DNA from: Novosphingobium ovatum
GTDB lineage: Bacteria > Pseudomonadota > Alphaproteobacteria > Sphingomonadales > Sphingomonadaceae
Assembly (NCBI RefSeq): GCF_009909235.1
Contig: NZ_JAAAPO010000002.1
Span: 1-64,000 of the forward strand
DNA: 64,000 nucleotides
Direction of reading: 5' to 3'
Shown here: positions 37,013 through 46,556 of the stretch, one piece after another
Layout of the letters: every line of letters starts with the position of its first letter
Position numbering within the stretch: position 1 is the stretch's first letter
The notes under the pieces: generated by a model
Databases searched by the model: none
Seen by the model: the letters and a program-made list of their open reading frames with translations, nothing else
What the model was told of the DNA's origin: nothing
Made by a program: the position numbers and the translations under genes

Positions 37013-39142
37013 ATGGCCGATATCAACGACTGGCAGGCGCTGGCGACCAAGGAGGTCAAGGGCCGCGATCTGAACTGGCAGACGCCCGAAGGCATCACGG
37101 TCAAGCCGCTGTACACGGCCGATGACGTCAGCGTTGATCCGGGCCTGCCGGGCTTTGCCCCGTTCACGCGCGGCGTGCGCGCATCGATGTATGCCGGGCG
37201 CCCCTGGACGATCCGCCAATACGCGGGCTTCTCCACCGCCGAGGAATCGAACGCCTTTTACCGCCGCAATCTGGCGGCGGGGCAAAAGGGCCTCTCGGTC
37301 GCCTTCGACCTTGCCACGCATCGCGGTTATGACAGCGACCACCCCCGCGTGGTGGGCGACGTGGGCAAGGCGGGCGTCGCCATCGACAGCGTCGAGGACA
37401 TGAAGATCCTGTTCGACGGCATCCCGCTGGACCAGATGTCGGTCAGCATGACGATGAACGGCGCGGTGATTCCGATCCTCGCCTTCTTCATCGTGGCCGG
37501 TGAGGAGCAGGGCGTTGACCGCAAATTGCTGGACGGGACCATTCAGAATGACATTCTGAAGGAGTTCATGGTCCGCAACACCTATATCTATCCGCCCGAA
37601 CCCAGCATGCGGATCATTTCGGACATTTTCGGCTATACCAGCCGCGAAATGCCCAAATTCAACAGCATTTCCATCTCCGGCTATCACATGCAGGAAGCTG
37701 GCGCGACGCAGGTGCAGGAACTGGCCTTCACCATCGCGGACGGCATGGAATATGTGAAATATGGCGTGGCTTCGGGCCTCGACATTGACAAGTTCGCGGG
37801 GCGTCTGTCGTTCTTCTTTGCCATCGGCATGAACTTCTTCATGGAAGTGGCCAAGCTGCGCGCCGCCCGCGTGCTGTGGCACCGCGTGATGACCAAGCTG
37901 GGCGCCAAGGACGAGCGCTCCAAGATGCTGCGCACGCACTGCCAGACCTCGGGCGTGTCGTTGCAGGAGCAGGACCCCTACAACAACGTCATCCGCACCA
38001 CGATCGAGGCGATGGCCGCGATGCTGGGGGGCACGCAGTCGCTGCACACTAACGCGCTGGACGAAGCCATCGCGCTGCCCACCGATTTTTCGGCCCGCAT
38101 CGCCCGCAACACGCAGATCATCATCCAGGAAGAGACCGGCATGTGCAATGTCGTCGATCCGCTGGGTGGCAGCTATTACATTGAATCGCTGACGCAAAAT
38201 CTGGTCGACCGGGCGTGGGAAATCATCGAGCGCGTGGAAAGCGAAGGCGGCATGGCCAAGGCCGTGGCTGCTGGCTGGCCCAAGGCGATGATCGAGGAAG
38301 CTGCCGCTGGCCGTCAGGCCCGTGTGGACCGTGGCGAGGATGTCATCGTTGGCGTCAACAAGTACCGTCTGGCCAACGAGGACCTGCTGGAAACGCTGGA
38401 AGTCGACAATGTCGCCGTGCGCGAAGGCCAGATCGCCCGCATCAAGGCGGTGAAGGCTTCGCGCGATGAGGGCAAGTGTCAGGCCGCCTTGGCCGCGCTG
38501 ACCGAGGGCGCGCGTGGCAATGGCAACCTGCTGGAACTGGCCGTAGAGGCCGCCCGTCACCGCGCCACGCTGGGCGAAATTTCCGACGCGATGGAGGCGG
38601 TGTTTGGCCGCCATGGCACCGTGCCGACCCCGGTCAAGGGCGTCTATGGCGCGGCCTATGCGGGCGACAGCCGCTACCAGCAGGTGCTGGATGGCGTGGC
38701 CGCCGTCACCCGCCGGTTGGACCGCGCGCCGCGCATGCTGGTGGCCAAGATGGGGCAGGACGGCCACGACCGTGGCGCCAATGTCATCGCCAGCGCCTTT
38801 ACCGACATGGGCTTTGACGTGACCAGCGGGCCGCTGTTCCAGACGCCCGAGGAAGCGTGCAAGCTGGCGCTGGAAAAGGACGTTGACGCGGTCGGGGCCA
38901 GTTCGTTGGCTGCGGGTCACAAGACGCTGATCCCGGCGCTGATCGGCCTGTTGCGTGAGGCGGGCCGCCCCGACATCAAGGTGGTCGCCGGTGGTGTCAT
39001 CCCGCCGCAGGACTATGACTACCTGCGTGAGGCCGGCGTGCAGGGCATCTATGGTCCGGGCAGCAATGTGGTGGAATGTGCCGCCGACATGTTGCGCCTG
39101 CTGGGCCACAACATGCCGCCGCTGGGTGAAACCACGGAATGA
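37013..39142 (+). CDS. scpA: Methylmalonyl-CoA mutase (B12-dependent, single large subunit)
   Basis: 709 aa. It rearranges (R)-methylmalonyl-CoA to succinyl-CoA with adenosylcobalamin. The N-terminal TIM barrel carries [20 protein letters not shown] and [15 protein letters not shown]. The C-terminal cobalamin domain has the DxHxxG motif with lower ligand His585 in [12 protein letters not shown], then [12 protein letters not shown] and [15 protein letters not shown]. The enzyme is of the large-subunit or homodimer type; no small subunit or MeaB chaperone gene is present in the window. Confidence 0.96.
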   Translation: MADINDWQALATKEVKGRDLNWQTPEGITVKPLYTADDVSVDPGLPGFAPFTRGVRASMYAGRPWTIRQYAGFSTAEESNAFYRRNLAAGQKGLSVAFDLATHRGYDSDHPRVVGDVGKAGVAIDSVEDMKILFDGIPLDQMSVSMTMNGAVIPILAFFIVAGEEQGVDRKLLDGTIQNDILKEFMVRNTYIYPPEPSMRIISDIFGYTSREMPKFNSISISGYHMQEAGATQVQELAFTIADGMEYVKYGVASGLDIDKFAGRLSFFFAIGMNFFMEVAKLRAARVLWHRVMTKLGAKDERSKMLRTHCQTSGVSLQEQDPYNNVIRTTIEAMAAMLGGTQSLHTNALDEAIALPTDFSARIARNTQIIIQEETGMCNVVDPLGGSYYIESLTQNLVDRAWEIIERVESEGGMAKAVAAGWPKAMIEEAAAGRQARVDRGEDVIVGVNKYRLANEDLLETLEVDNVAVREGQIARIKAVKASRDEGKCQAALAALTEGARGNGNLLELAVEAARHRATLGEISDAMEAVFGRHGTVPTPVKGVYGAAYAGDSRYQQVLDGVAAVTRRLDRAPRMLVAKMGQDGHDRGANVIASAFTDMGFDVTSGPLFQTPEEACKLALEKDVDAVGASSLAAGHKTLIPALIGLLREAGRPDIKVVAGGVIPPQDYDYLREAGVQGIYGPGSNVVECAADMLRLLGHNMPPLGETTE

Positions 39143-39244
39143 TCCGTCCAAATGAAACGGGGGCCGGGCGGGGCTTGATGCAGATGGGCACACACGCCTA
39201 TGCGGCGCAATCCTTCCCCCTCCCGGATTCTGGAGTACCCCACC

Positions 39245-40303
39245 GTGTCTGACACCCCCGCCACCGCCACCGCCCCGCGCAACGACTGGACGCGCGAGGA
39301 AATCGCCGCCCTGTTCGACCTGCCGTTCACCGAGCTGGTGTTCCGCGCGGCGCAGGTGCACCGGGACAACCACCCGGCCAACGAGGTGCAGCTCTCGACG
39401 CTGCTGTCGATCAAGACCGGCGGCTGTGCCGAGGATTGCGGCTATTGCAGCCAGTCGGCATCGGCCAACAGCGGGGTCAAGGCGACCAAGCTGCTGGAAG
39501 TGCAAAGCGTGTTGCAGGCCGCCGCCCGCGCCAAGGATCAGGGCAGCACCCGGTTCTGCATGGGCGCGGCCTGGCGCAACCCCAAGGACCGCGACATGCC
39601 CGCCATCATCGAGATGGTAAAGGGCGTGCGGTCGATGGGGCTGGAAACCTGCATGACTCTGGGCATGCTGGAGCCGCATCAGGCCGAGATGCTGGCGCAG
39701 GCGGGGCTGGATTACTACAACCACAATATCGACACCTCGCCTGAAAAGTATGAGGAAATCACCAGCACCCGCACCATGGGTGACCGTCTGGACACGCTGG
39801 CCAATGTGCGCTCTGCCGGGCTGAACGTGTGCAGCGGCGGGATCGTGGGCATGGGCGAAACGCGCGCCGACCGCGTGGGTTTCATCCACACGCTGGCGAC
39901 GTTGCCGGGCCATCCGCAATCGGTGCCGGTCAACGCGCTGGTCCCGGTCAAGGGCACGGTGCTGGGCGATATGCTGGCCGATACGCCGCTGGCCCGGATT
40001 GATGACGTGGAATTCGTGCGCACCGTGGCGGTCGCGCGCATCACCATGCCGCAATCGATGGTGCGCCTGTCGGCGGGCCGCGAAAGCATGTCCGAAATGA
40101 CGCAGGCCATGTGCTTTATGGCAGGTGCCAACTCGATCTTTACCGGCGACAAGCTGCTGACCGCGCCCAATGCGGGCGATGACAATGACGCGGCGATGTT
40201 TGCCCGGCTGGGGCTGAAGGCGATGGCCCTGACCCAGACTCAGGCCGAGGTCGAGGCGCTGAACATGCCCAAGGGCTGTGTGAAGCTGGAACAGGTGATC
40301 TGA
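39245..40303 (+). CDS. bioB: Biotin synthase (radical SAM)
   Basis: 352 aa from GTG 39245, with GGAG 10 nt upstream; an ATG at 39200 is possible but less likely. It inserts sulfur into dethiobiotin. The radical-SAM cluster Cys61, Cys65, Cys68 ([13 protein letters not shown]), [13 protein letters not shown] and GGIVGMGET are typical, as is the [2Fe-2S] Arg/Cys region [11 protein letters not shown]. The other bio genes (bioA, D, F) are absent. Its position between mutase and pccA suggests supply of biotin to propionyl-CoA carboxylase. Confidence 0.95.
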   Translation: MSDTPATATAPRNDWTREEIAALFDLPFTELVFRAAQVHRDNHPANEVQLSTLLSIKTGGCAEDCGYCSQSASANSGVKATKLLEVQSVLQAAARAKDQGSTRFCMGAAWRNPKDRDMPAIIEMVKGVRSMGLETCMTLGMLEPHQAEMLAQAGLDYYNHNIDTSPEKYEEITSTRTMGDRLDTLANVRSAGLNVCSGGIVGMGETRADRVGFIHTLATLPGHPQSVPVNALVPVKGTVLGDMLADTPLARIDDVEFVRTVAVARITMPQSMVRLSAGRESMSEMTQAMCFMAGANSIFTGDKLLTAPNAGDDNDAAMFARLGLKAMALTQTQAEVEALNMPKGCVKLEQVI

Positions 40304-40440
40304 TTTTCCCTTGGGGCGCGCGCCGCCGCAAAGGGGTTCGAATGCGCCGGGGACATGCCCCGGCAACAGGGTTTGACAGTTTGGCAGCGGGCGGCGCGTT
40401 ACAGGGCGCTCACCGCTGTGACCTTTGAGGAATGTGCGTG

Positions 40441-42462
40441 ATGTTCAAGAAAATCCTCATCGCCAATCGTGGCGAAATTGCTTGCCGCGTGATCAAGACG
40501 GCGCGCCGCATGGGTATTGCAACGGTTGCGGTCTATTCCGACGCCGATGCCCGCGCGCCTTTTGTACAGATGGCCGATGAGGCGGTGCATATCGGCCCTT
40601 CGCCCGCCGCGCAGTCCTACCTGATCGCCGACAAGATCATCGCCGCGTGCAAGGCCACCGGCGCGGACGCGGTGCATCCGGGCTATGGCTTCCTGTCGGA
40701 ACGCACCAGCTTTGCCGAGCAACTGGCCGCCGAGGGCATCGCCTTTGTCGGGCCGCCGGTGAACGCGATTGCCGCCATGGGCGACAAGATCGAGTCCAAG
40801 AAGCTGGCCAAGGCGGCGGGCGTCAATGTCGTCCCCGGCTTTGTGGGCGAGATCGAGGACACCGACCACGCCGTGCGCATCTCGGACGAGATCGGCTATC
40901 CGGTGATGATGAAGGCATCGGCCGGCGGCGGCGGCAAGGGCATGCGTCTGGCCTATAACGAGCAGGACGTGCGCGAGGGCTTCCCCGCCGTCAAGCGCGA
41001 GGGGCTGAACAGCTTTGGCGATGACCGCGTGTTCATCGAGAAGTTCATCCTGAACCCGCGCCACATCGAGATCCAGATTCTGGGCGATCAGCACGGCAAT
41101 GTGCTGTATCTGAACGAGCGCGAATGCTCCATCCAGCGCCGCCACCAGAAGGTGGTCGAAGAGGCCCCGTCGCCCTTTGTCACGCCCAAGATGCGCAAGG
41201 CCATGGGCGAACAATGCGTCGCCCTGTCCAAGGCGGTGGGCTATTACAGCGCGGGCACGGTCGAACTGATCGTGTCGGGCGCGGACCCCAGCGGCGAATC
41301 GTTCTATTTCCTGGAAATGAACACCCGCCTGCAGGTCGAACACCCCGTGACCGAGGCGATCACCGGCATCGATCTGGTCGAACAGATGATCCGCGTGGCC
41401 GCTGGCGAAAAGCTGTCGATGACGCAGGATGACATCAAGATCGACGGCTGGGCGATTGAAAACCGCGTCTATGCCGAGGATCCCTATCGCGGCTTCCTGC
41501 CCTCGACCGGGCGCCTGACGCGCTATCAGCCGCCGGTGCAGGGCTGGGCCGATGACGGCGCCGAGAATGGCCGCCGCGGCATTGACGGCGTGCGCGTCGA
41601 CGATGGCGTGTACGAGGGCGGCGAGGTCTCCATGTTCTATGACCCGATGATCGCCAAGCTGATCACTTGGGGCGAAACCCGCGACGAGGCGGCGGACAAG
41701 CAGATCGCGGCGCTGGACGCGTTCGAGATCGAGGGCCTTGGCCACAACATCGATTTCGTCAGCGCGATCATGCAGCACCCGCGCTTCCGCAGCGGCGAAC
41801 TGACCACCGGCTTCATCGCCGAGGAATATCCCGAAGGCTTTACGGGCGCTGCCACCAGCGACGCGCTCAAGGCCGATCTGGCGGCCATTGCCGGCTTCAT
41901 CGCCACCGCGCGGGCCGATCGCGCGCTGCAGGTCAGCGACCAATTGGCCAACACGCTGGCCCCCAATGGCGCGTGGGCGGTCACCATCGATGGCGTGAGC
42001 CATGACGTGGTGGTGGACGCCGATGGCGTGGCGGTGGACGGCACCGACATTGATCTGGCGATGGAATACACCCCGGGCGACCGCTTGGTCGAGGCCGAGA
42101 TTGGCGATGAGATCATCACCATCAAGGTCGAGCCGATCCGCGCCGGTCTGAAGATGACCACGCGCGGCGCGATCCACAAGGTGTCGATCCTGCCCGCCCA
42201 TGTCGCGCCGCTGGCCAAGCACATGATCGAGAAGATCCCGCCCGATCTGTCCAAGTTCCTGATCTGCCCGATGCCGGGCCTGCTGGTCGCGCTGAACGTG
42301 GCCGAGGGCGACAAGGTGGAGGCGGGTCAGCCGCTGGCCGTGGTCGAGGCGATGAAGATGGAAAACATCCTGCGCGCCGAAAAATCGGCCACGGTCAAGA
42401 AGATCAACGCCAAGGCGGGCGAAAGCCTGGCCGTCGACGCGATCATTCTGGAACTGGAATAA
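40441..42462 (+). CDS. pccA: Propionyl-CoA carboxylase alpha subunit (biotin carboxylase + BCCP)
   Basis: 673 aa from ATG 40441, with GAGGA 9 nt upstream; ATG 40432 is in frame as well. The N-terminal biotin carboxylase starts MFKKILIANRGEIACRV, with ATP-grasp loop KASAGGGGKGMRLA and EMNTRLQVEHPVTE. A linker or BT domain (about 460-590) follows, then the biotinyl domain with Lys639 in VVEAMKMEN. Length and layout are those of PccA. Weak TTGACA at 40373-40378 upstream may give it its own promoter, since 137 nt separate it from bioB. Confidence 0.94.
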   Translation: MFKKILIANRGEIACRVIKTARRMGIATVAVYSDADARAPFVQMADEAVHIGPSPAAQSYLIADKIIAACKATGADAVHPGYGFLSERTSFAEQLAAEGIAFVGPPVNAIAAMGDKIESKKLAKAAGVNVVPGFVGEIEDTDHAVRISDEIGYPVMMKASAGGGGKGMRLAYNEQDVREGFPAVKREGLNSFGDDRVFIEKFILNPRHIEIQILGDQHGNVLYLNERECSIQRRHQKVVEEAPSPFVTPKMRKAMGEQCVALSKAVGYYSAGTVELIVSGADPSGESFYFLEMNTRLQVEHPVTEAITGIDLVEQMIRVAAGEKLSMTQDDIKIDGWAIENRVYAEDPYRGFLPSTGRLTRYQPPVQGWADDGAENGRRGIDGVRVDDGVYEGGEVSMFYDPMIAKLITWGETRDEAADKQIAALDAFEIEGLGHNIDFVSAIMQHPRFRSGELTTGFIAEEYPEGFTGAATSDALKADLAAIAGFIATARADRALQVSDQLANTLAPNGAWAVTIDGVSHDVVVDADGVAVDGTDIDLAMEYTPGDRLVEAEIGDEIITIKVEPIRAGLKMTTRGAIHKVSILPAHVAPLAKHMIEKIPPDLSKFLICPMPGLLVALNVAEGDKVEAGQPLAVVEAMKMENILRAEKSATVKKINAKAGESLAVDAIILELE

Positions 42463-42469
42463 GGGGTGC

Positions 42470-42499
42470 GCGCGGCGGGGCCATCACGCCCCGCCGCGC
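42470..42499. terminator. Strong GC hairpin between convergent pccA and aroB
   Basis: GCGCGGCGGGGC at 42470-42481 pairs perfectly with GCCCCGCCGCGC at 42488-42499, loop of 6 nt. There is no T run on either side, so termination activity is plausible but not certain. Confidence 0.5.
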
Positions 42500-42500
42500 C

Positions 42501-42548
42501 CCTGTCTCAACCCGCCCCTGTCTCAACCCGCCAATGTCTTAACCCGCC
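42501..42548. repeat. Three 16-bp tandem repeats spanning the aroB stop codon
   Basis: CCTGTCTCAACCCGCC at 42501-42516 is repeated exactly at 42517-42532 and with three changes at 42533-42548. The aroB stop (TAA, complementary to 42539-42541) is inside the third unit. Confidence 0.85.
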
Positions 42549-43660
42549 AATTGCCCGGCCAGAAACGCCGATACCTCGTCCAGAGTGACGTCCTTGGTCA
42601 GGAAGGTCTGGCCTATGCCGCGCAGCAGCAGGAAGGCCAGACGGCCCGCGTCGACCTTTTTGTCGTGCAGCATATGCGCCGCCAGTTCCTCGCCCGACAC
42701 GTTCAGCCCCAGCGCCCGCACGTCAGCAGGCAGGCCCACAGCGGCGACATGGGCGGCGATGCGTGTCGCCTCATCGGCCCCCATCAGCCCGCGTGCGGCT
42801 GAAAAGCGCGCCGCCAGCACCATGCCCAGCGCCACCGCCTCACCATGCAACAGCCGCTCGCCAAAGCCGGTTTCGGCCTCCAGCGCGTGGCCGAACGTGT
42901 GGCCCAGATTGAGCAGCGCCCGCAGGCCGGTCGTCTCGAATTCGTCCTGGGCGACAATGTTCGCCTTGGCCGCCACGGAATAGGCCACCGCATGGGCGCG
43001 CGCCGCCACATCGCCCGCCAACAGCGCCGCGCCGTTCGCCTCGCACCAGGCAAAGAACGCCGCGTCATTGATCAGGCCATATTTCACCACCTCGGCATAG
43101 CCAGAGGCCAGTTCGCGCGGGGGCAATGTGGCCAGCGCGTCCAGATCGGCCAGCACAAGGCTGGGCTGATGGAACGCGCCCACCAGATTCTTGCCCGCGG
43201 GCGTGTTGATCGCGGTCTTGCCGCCCACGCTCGAATCGACCTGCGCCAACAGGCTGGTTGGCACCTGCACGAAATGGCACCCGCGTTTCAGCACACTGGC
43301 GGCAAAGCCCGTCAGATCTCCGATCACCCCGCCGCCCAGCGCGATGATGTGGTCGCCGCGTTCCACCTCCAGCCCCAGCAGCCAGTCGACCACCGCCACC
43401 AGATTGGCCCAGCATTTGGTCGCTTCACCGGCGGGCAGGATCTGCCACGCGGCCTGCTTGCCCGCTGCCTGCAATGACGCTTCGACCGCGCCGCCCCATG
43501 CGGCATGGACATTGGCGTCGGTGACAATCGGCACAACGGGCTTGCGCAGCCGCGCGCCGCATTGCCCCGCGATGTCCGCGATCAAGCCATGGCCCACGCG
43601 CACCTCATACGGGCGGCCGGCGATGTCGACGGGGATGGTGGCGGTGATCTGCGCGCTCAT
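42539..43660 (-). CDS. aroB: 3-Dehydroquinate synthase
   Basis: 373 aa from ATG 43660, which overlaps the aroK stop by 4 nt. It converts DAHP to 3-dehydroquinate using NAD+ and a divalent metal. Conserved: ALGGGVIGDLTGFAAS, VPTSLLAQVDSSVGGKTAIN, KNLVGAFHQP, EVVKYGLI, and metal ligands in NLGHTFGHALE and HGEAVALGM. It forms the classic aroK-aroB pair. The last codons enter the 16-bp tandem repeat. Confidence 0.95.
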   Translation of the reverse strand: MSAQITATIPVDIAGRPYEVRVGHGLIADIAGQCGARLRKPVVPIVTDANVHAAWGGAVEASLQAAGKQAAWQILPAGEATKCWANLVAVVDWLLGLEVERGDHIIALGGGVIGDLTGFAASVLKRGCHFVQVPTSLLAQVDSSVGGKTAINTPAGKNLVGAFHQPSLVLADLDALATLPPRELASGYAEVVKYGLINDAAFFAWCEANGAALLAGDVAARAHAVAYSVAAKANIVAQDEFETTGLRALLNLGHTFGHALEAETGFGERLLHGEAVALGMVLAARFSAARGLMGADEATRIAAHVAAVGLPADVRALGLNVSGEELAAHMLHDKKVDAGRLAFLLLRGIGQTFLTKDVTLDEVSAFLAGQLAG

Positions 43661-44301
43661 GCGATGGGTTCCTGCGTGTCCAGCCATGCGCCAACCGCGC
43701 TCAGCAATTTGGCCAAAGTCTTGGCATGGGGGGTGTTGCCGCTGATCACATGGATCGGCGCCTGCGCGTAAAACGGCGCGCGGGTGGTTTTCAGATTGGC
43801 CAGAATCTCGCGCGGGTTGCCCTGTTTCAGCAGGGGGCGGTTGTCCTTGCGGGCTGTGCGTTCGACCAGCGTGTCCAGATCCGCGTCCAGCCACACCGCG
43901 ATTCCCCGGCGCAGGATCAGGGCGCGGGTTTCCTCGTTGATGAAGGCGCCGCCGCCGGTGGAAATCACCCGCACATCGCCCTTGGCCGGCGAGACGGGCG
44001 GCAGGGACAATTCCTTGAGCGCGGGGGCGGGCTCACCCAGCAGGCGGGCGATGACTCGCCGCTCGCCATCGCGGAAAAACGCTTCGCCATAGGTGGCAAA
44101 GATGTCGGGGATCGACATCCGCGCGGCCTTCTCGATCTCGTCGTCGGCGTCCAGAAAAGGCGCGTTCAACAAGGCCGCCAGACGCTTGCCCACGCTGGTC
44201 TTGCCCACGCCCATCATCCCCACCAGAACGATCGGGCGGTCAATGCGGGCGATGATGTCGGCCTGCGCCGCCAATTCGGGATTTGGTTGTTCGTGCTCCA
44301 T
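43657..44301 (-). CDS. aroK: Shikimate kinase
   Basis: 214 aa from ATG 44301 (ATG 44310 also possible). It phosphorylates shikimate. The P-loop GMMGVGKT lies at 28-35, followed by the shikimate-binding DADDEIEKAARMSIPDIF, FRDGERRVI, and STGGGAFINEETR. The lid Arg region is RTARKDNRPLL. An insertion around LLGEPAPALKELSLPPVSPA makes it a little longer than the typical 170-190 aa enzyme. Translationally coupled to aroB. Confidence 0.94.
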   Translation of the reverse strand: MEHEQPNPELAAQADIIARIDRPIVLVGMMGVGKTSVGKRLAALLNAPFLDADDEIEKAARMSIPDIFATYGEAFFRDGERRVIARLLGEPAPALKELSLPPVSPAKGDVRVISTGGGAFINEETRALILRRGIAVWLDADLDTLVERTARKDNRPLLKQGNPREILANLKTTRAPFYAQAPIHVISGNTPHAKTLAKLLSAVGAWLDTQEPIA

Positions 44302-44395
44302 TGCGGGCATGCCTATACTTTTGCTAACCGGCGGCGCAAGCGCGGGTGTGCATCGGGGTGTGTTTGCCCCATGTCCCGCCGCAATGGAGTGTTGG

Positions 44396-44599
44396 GTGAA
44401 AACGGTCCTCAGGCGCAGTAACCGGACGGCGGGCGGCAATGGCACGGGCGCGATGCGCGGCTGGGCGCTGGGATTGGGCGTGGCGGCCTTGGTTGCGGTT
44501 GGCCTGACGGGTCTGGCGTGGCACAAGGGCGCGGTGCAACCGGTGCATGAAATGTCCGTGGCCCTGCCCACGATCGAGGTCGGAGCCAGCGCGCAATGA
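44396..44599 (+). CDS. Small single-pass membrane protein coupled to the next gene
   Basis: 67 aa from GTG 44396 (GGAG 6 nt upstream), or 71 aa from ATG 44384. A basic N-terminus (KTVLRRSNRT) is followed by one membrane helix of about 20 residues (ALGLGVAALVAVGLTGLAW) and a short periplasmic tail ending EVGASAQ. The stop overlaps the start of the 640-aa gene by 4 nt. Family not recognised. Its topology suggests an anchor or accessory for the exported partner. Confidence 0.65.
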   Translation: MKTVLRRSNRTAGGNGTGAMRGWALGLGVAALVAVGLTGLAWHKGAVQPVHEMSVALPTIEVGASAQ

Positions 44600-46518
44600 G
44601 CCTGAAACACCCTATCCGCCGCCCGCTGCTGCTGGCTGGGCTGATGGCCACGGCCGCGTTTGGCGCATCGGGCTGGGCCCCCGGCGCGGCCATCGCGCAA
44701 CAGGGGCCGGAGTCGCTGTTGCCGCCCGGCTATGACCGGCCCGCGCGTGCCCGCCCCACCGCCAGCCCGGCGCCGGTGCGCGCCGCGCCCGCCGCCGCGC
44801 CCGCCGTCCCCCGGATCGAGGCCGCCCCGGTGATCGCCCCCATGCCGCTGTTGCCCGAAGGCGGCGCGGCGGTCGAGCATGCCGCGCCCGTGGTCTCCGG
44901 GCCGGTGAGCCTGCCCAATGGCATCACCAGCTTTGACCAATTGCTGGCGCTGCCCGCGGCGCAGCTGGACCAATTATTGGGCCTGACGCCAAAATATGAC
45001 ATTCCCCCGGCCGCCCAGCGCAGCCTGCGCCATGTCGGCATCATCGCCGCCAGCGAGGGCGGCATGGGCCCCTATGCGCTGGTCAATCAGCCGGGCGCTT
45101 TGGTGCGGGCGGCGCTGGCGGGCAACAGCGGGCATCTGGTGTCGCGCTGGGGCCATATCCTGTTGCGCCGCGCGCTGGCCAGCCGGATGGATGCGCCGCA
45201 GGACATGAATCCGGCCGAATTCGTGGCTTTGCGCGCGGCTCTGCTGGTGCGCATGGGCGAGGGCGATGCCGCCCGCGCGCTGGTGCAGGACGTGGACCCC
45301 GGCAATTACGATGCCACGCTGACCCAGGCCGCGATGGAGGCCTATGTCGCCACGGCCGATCTGACCGGGTTCTGCCCGGTGATGGCGTTGCAGGGCTATA
45401 ACCGGCGCGATGCGCAATGGATGGCGTTGCAGGGCATCTGCATGGCCTTTACCGGGCAGGCGGCGCAGGGGCTGGCGCAATTGGACGGTATGACGGCCAA
45501 GGGCGCGATGACCAAGATCGACATGCTGCTGGCCCAGAAATACGCGGGCGCGGCCGGTATGGCGGGCAAGGGTGGCCGCCGCGCGGTCAAGATCGAGTGG
45601 GAGGGCATCAGCGATATGTCGCCGTGGCGCTATGCCTTGGCGATTGGCGTGGGGCTGACCCCGCCCGCCAGCCTGATGGCCGATACCCATGGCCGCTATG
45701 ACGCGATGACGGCGCTGGCGCCGATGGTCGGGCTGGGCTTGCGCGCCGATGCGTCCGACCGGGCCGGGGCGTGGGGCATCCTGTCGGCTGGCGCGATGGT
45801 CGATCTCTACAGCCAGATTTATTTGCAGGACGATATCACCGGCGGCCCGGCCGACCGCGCGCTGTTGCTGCGCGACGCCTATGTCGGGGATAGCCCCGAG
45901 GCCCGCGCCGATGCCATGCGCAAGCTGTGGGAGGGGGCAGGGGACGCCAATGCCCGTTATGGCCGGATGGTGCTGACCGCCTATGCCGCCGCGCGCCTGC
46001 CCGCCAGCGGCAATCTGGCATCAGGCGCGGGCGATGTGCTGGCCTCGATGCTGGCGGCGGGGCTGGACGCCAATGCGGCGCGCTGGTGGACGGTGGTGGA
46101 TAAGGGCTCGGACGGCTGGGCGCAGTTGGCGCTGGCCATGCCACAGGCGGGCGCGGTGGATGGCGGCGCGATCGACAGCTTTCGTTCGGCCGACAAAAGC
46201 GACAAGCAGCACCGCACCGCCATGCTGGTGGCGGGGCTGGCGGGGCTGGGCCGGATCAGCGACTCAACTCGCCGCGATTATGAATCCAAGCTGGAGATGC
46301 GGCTGGACGGCAATTCGCGCTGGATCGCCGCCATCGATCAGGCAGCGGCAGTGAACAACGCGCCGCTGGTGGCGATGCTGGCCGGTCTGGGCATGCAGGG
46401 CGACAGCTGGGCCAAGATGACGCCGCGTTTCCTGTACCACATGGTCGCCGCGCTCAACCGTGTGGGCCTGAACGCCGAGGCGCGGATGATCGCCGCCGAG
46501 GCCGTGGCGCGGGGGTAA
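44596..46518 (+). CDS. Large exported protein of unknown function (640 aa)
   Basis: A signal peptide spans about residues 1-35 (basic MSLKHPIRRP start, hydrophobic core, IAQQ cleavage). A Pro/Ala-rich linker (45-110) is followed by an alpha-helical region to the end, with repeated Ala/Leu/Gly helices resembling solenoid repeats (AEFVALRAALLVRMGEGDAA, TLTQAAMEAYVATAD). No catalytic motif is obvious. It is translationally coupled to the small membrane protein gene and stops 38 nt before xerD. A periplasmic scaffold or envelope factor is a guess from composition only. Confidence 0.7.
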   Translation: MSLKHPIRRPLLLAGLMATAAFGASGWAPGAAIAQQGPESLLPPGYDRPARARPTASPAPVRAAPAAAPAVPRIEAAPVIAPMPLLPEGGAAVEHAAPVVSGPVSLPNGITSFDQLLALPAAQLDQLLGLTPKYDIPPAAQRSLRHVGIIAASEGGMGPYALVNQPGALVRAALAGNSGHLVSRWGHILLRRALASRMDAPQDMNPAEFVALRAALLVRMGEGDAARALVQDVDPGNYDATLTQAAMEAYVATADLTGFCPVMALQGYNRRDAQWMALQGICMAFTGQAAQGLAQLDGMTAKGAMTKIDMLLAQKYAGAAGMAGKGGRRAVKIEWEGISDMSPWRYALAIGVGLTPPASLMADTHGRYDAMTALAPMVGLGLRADASDRAGAWGILSAGAMVDLYSQIYLQDDITGGPADRALLLRDAYVGDSPEARADAMRKLWEGAGDANARYGRMVLTAYAAARLPASGNLASGAGDVLASMLAAGLDANAARWWTVVDKGSDGWAQLALAMPQAGAVDGGAIDSFRSADKSDKQHRTAMLVAGLAGLGRISDSTRRDYESKLEMRLDGNSRWIAAIDQAAAVNNAPLVAMLAGLGMQGDSWAKMTPRFLYHMVAALNRVGLNAEARMIAAEAVARG

Positions 46519-46556
46519 GGGGCATCGCCCGGCAGCCCGCCACCCTGCCGCCACAG

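Noticed and set aside
36983-40366. A 1127-codon open frame on the minus strand opposite the mutase and bioB.
   Set aside because: It lies antisense to two well-supported genes and reads as His/Arg/Gln-rich non-globular sequence, the usual shadow in GC-rich coding DNA.
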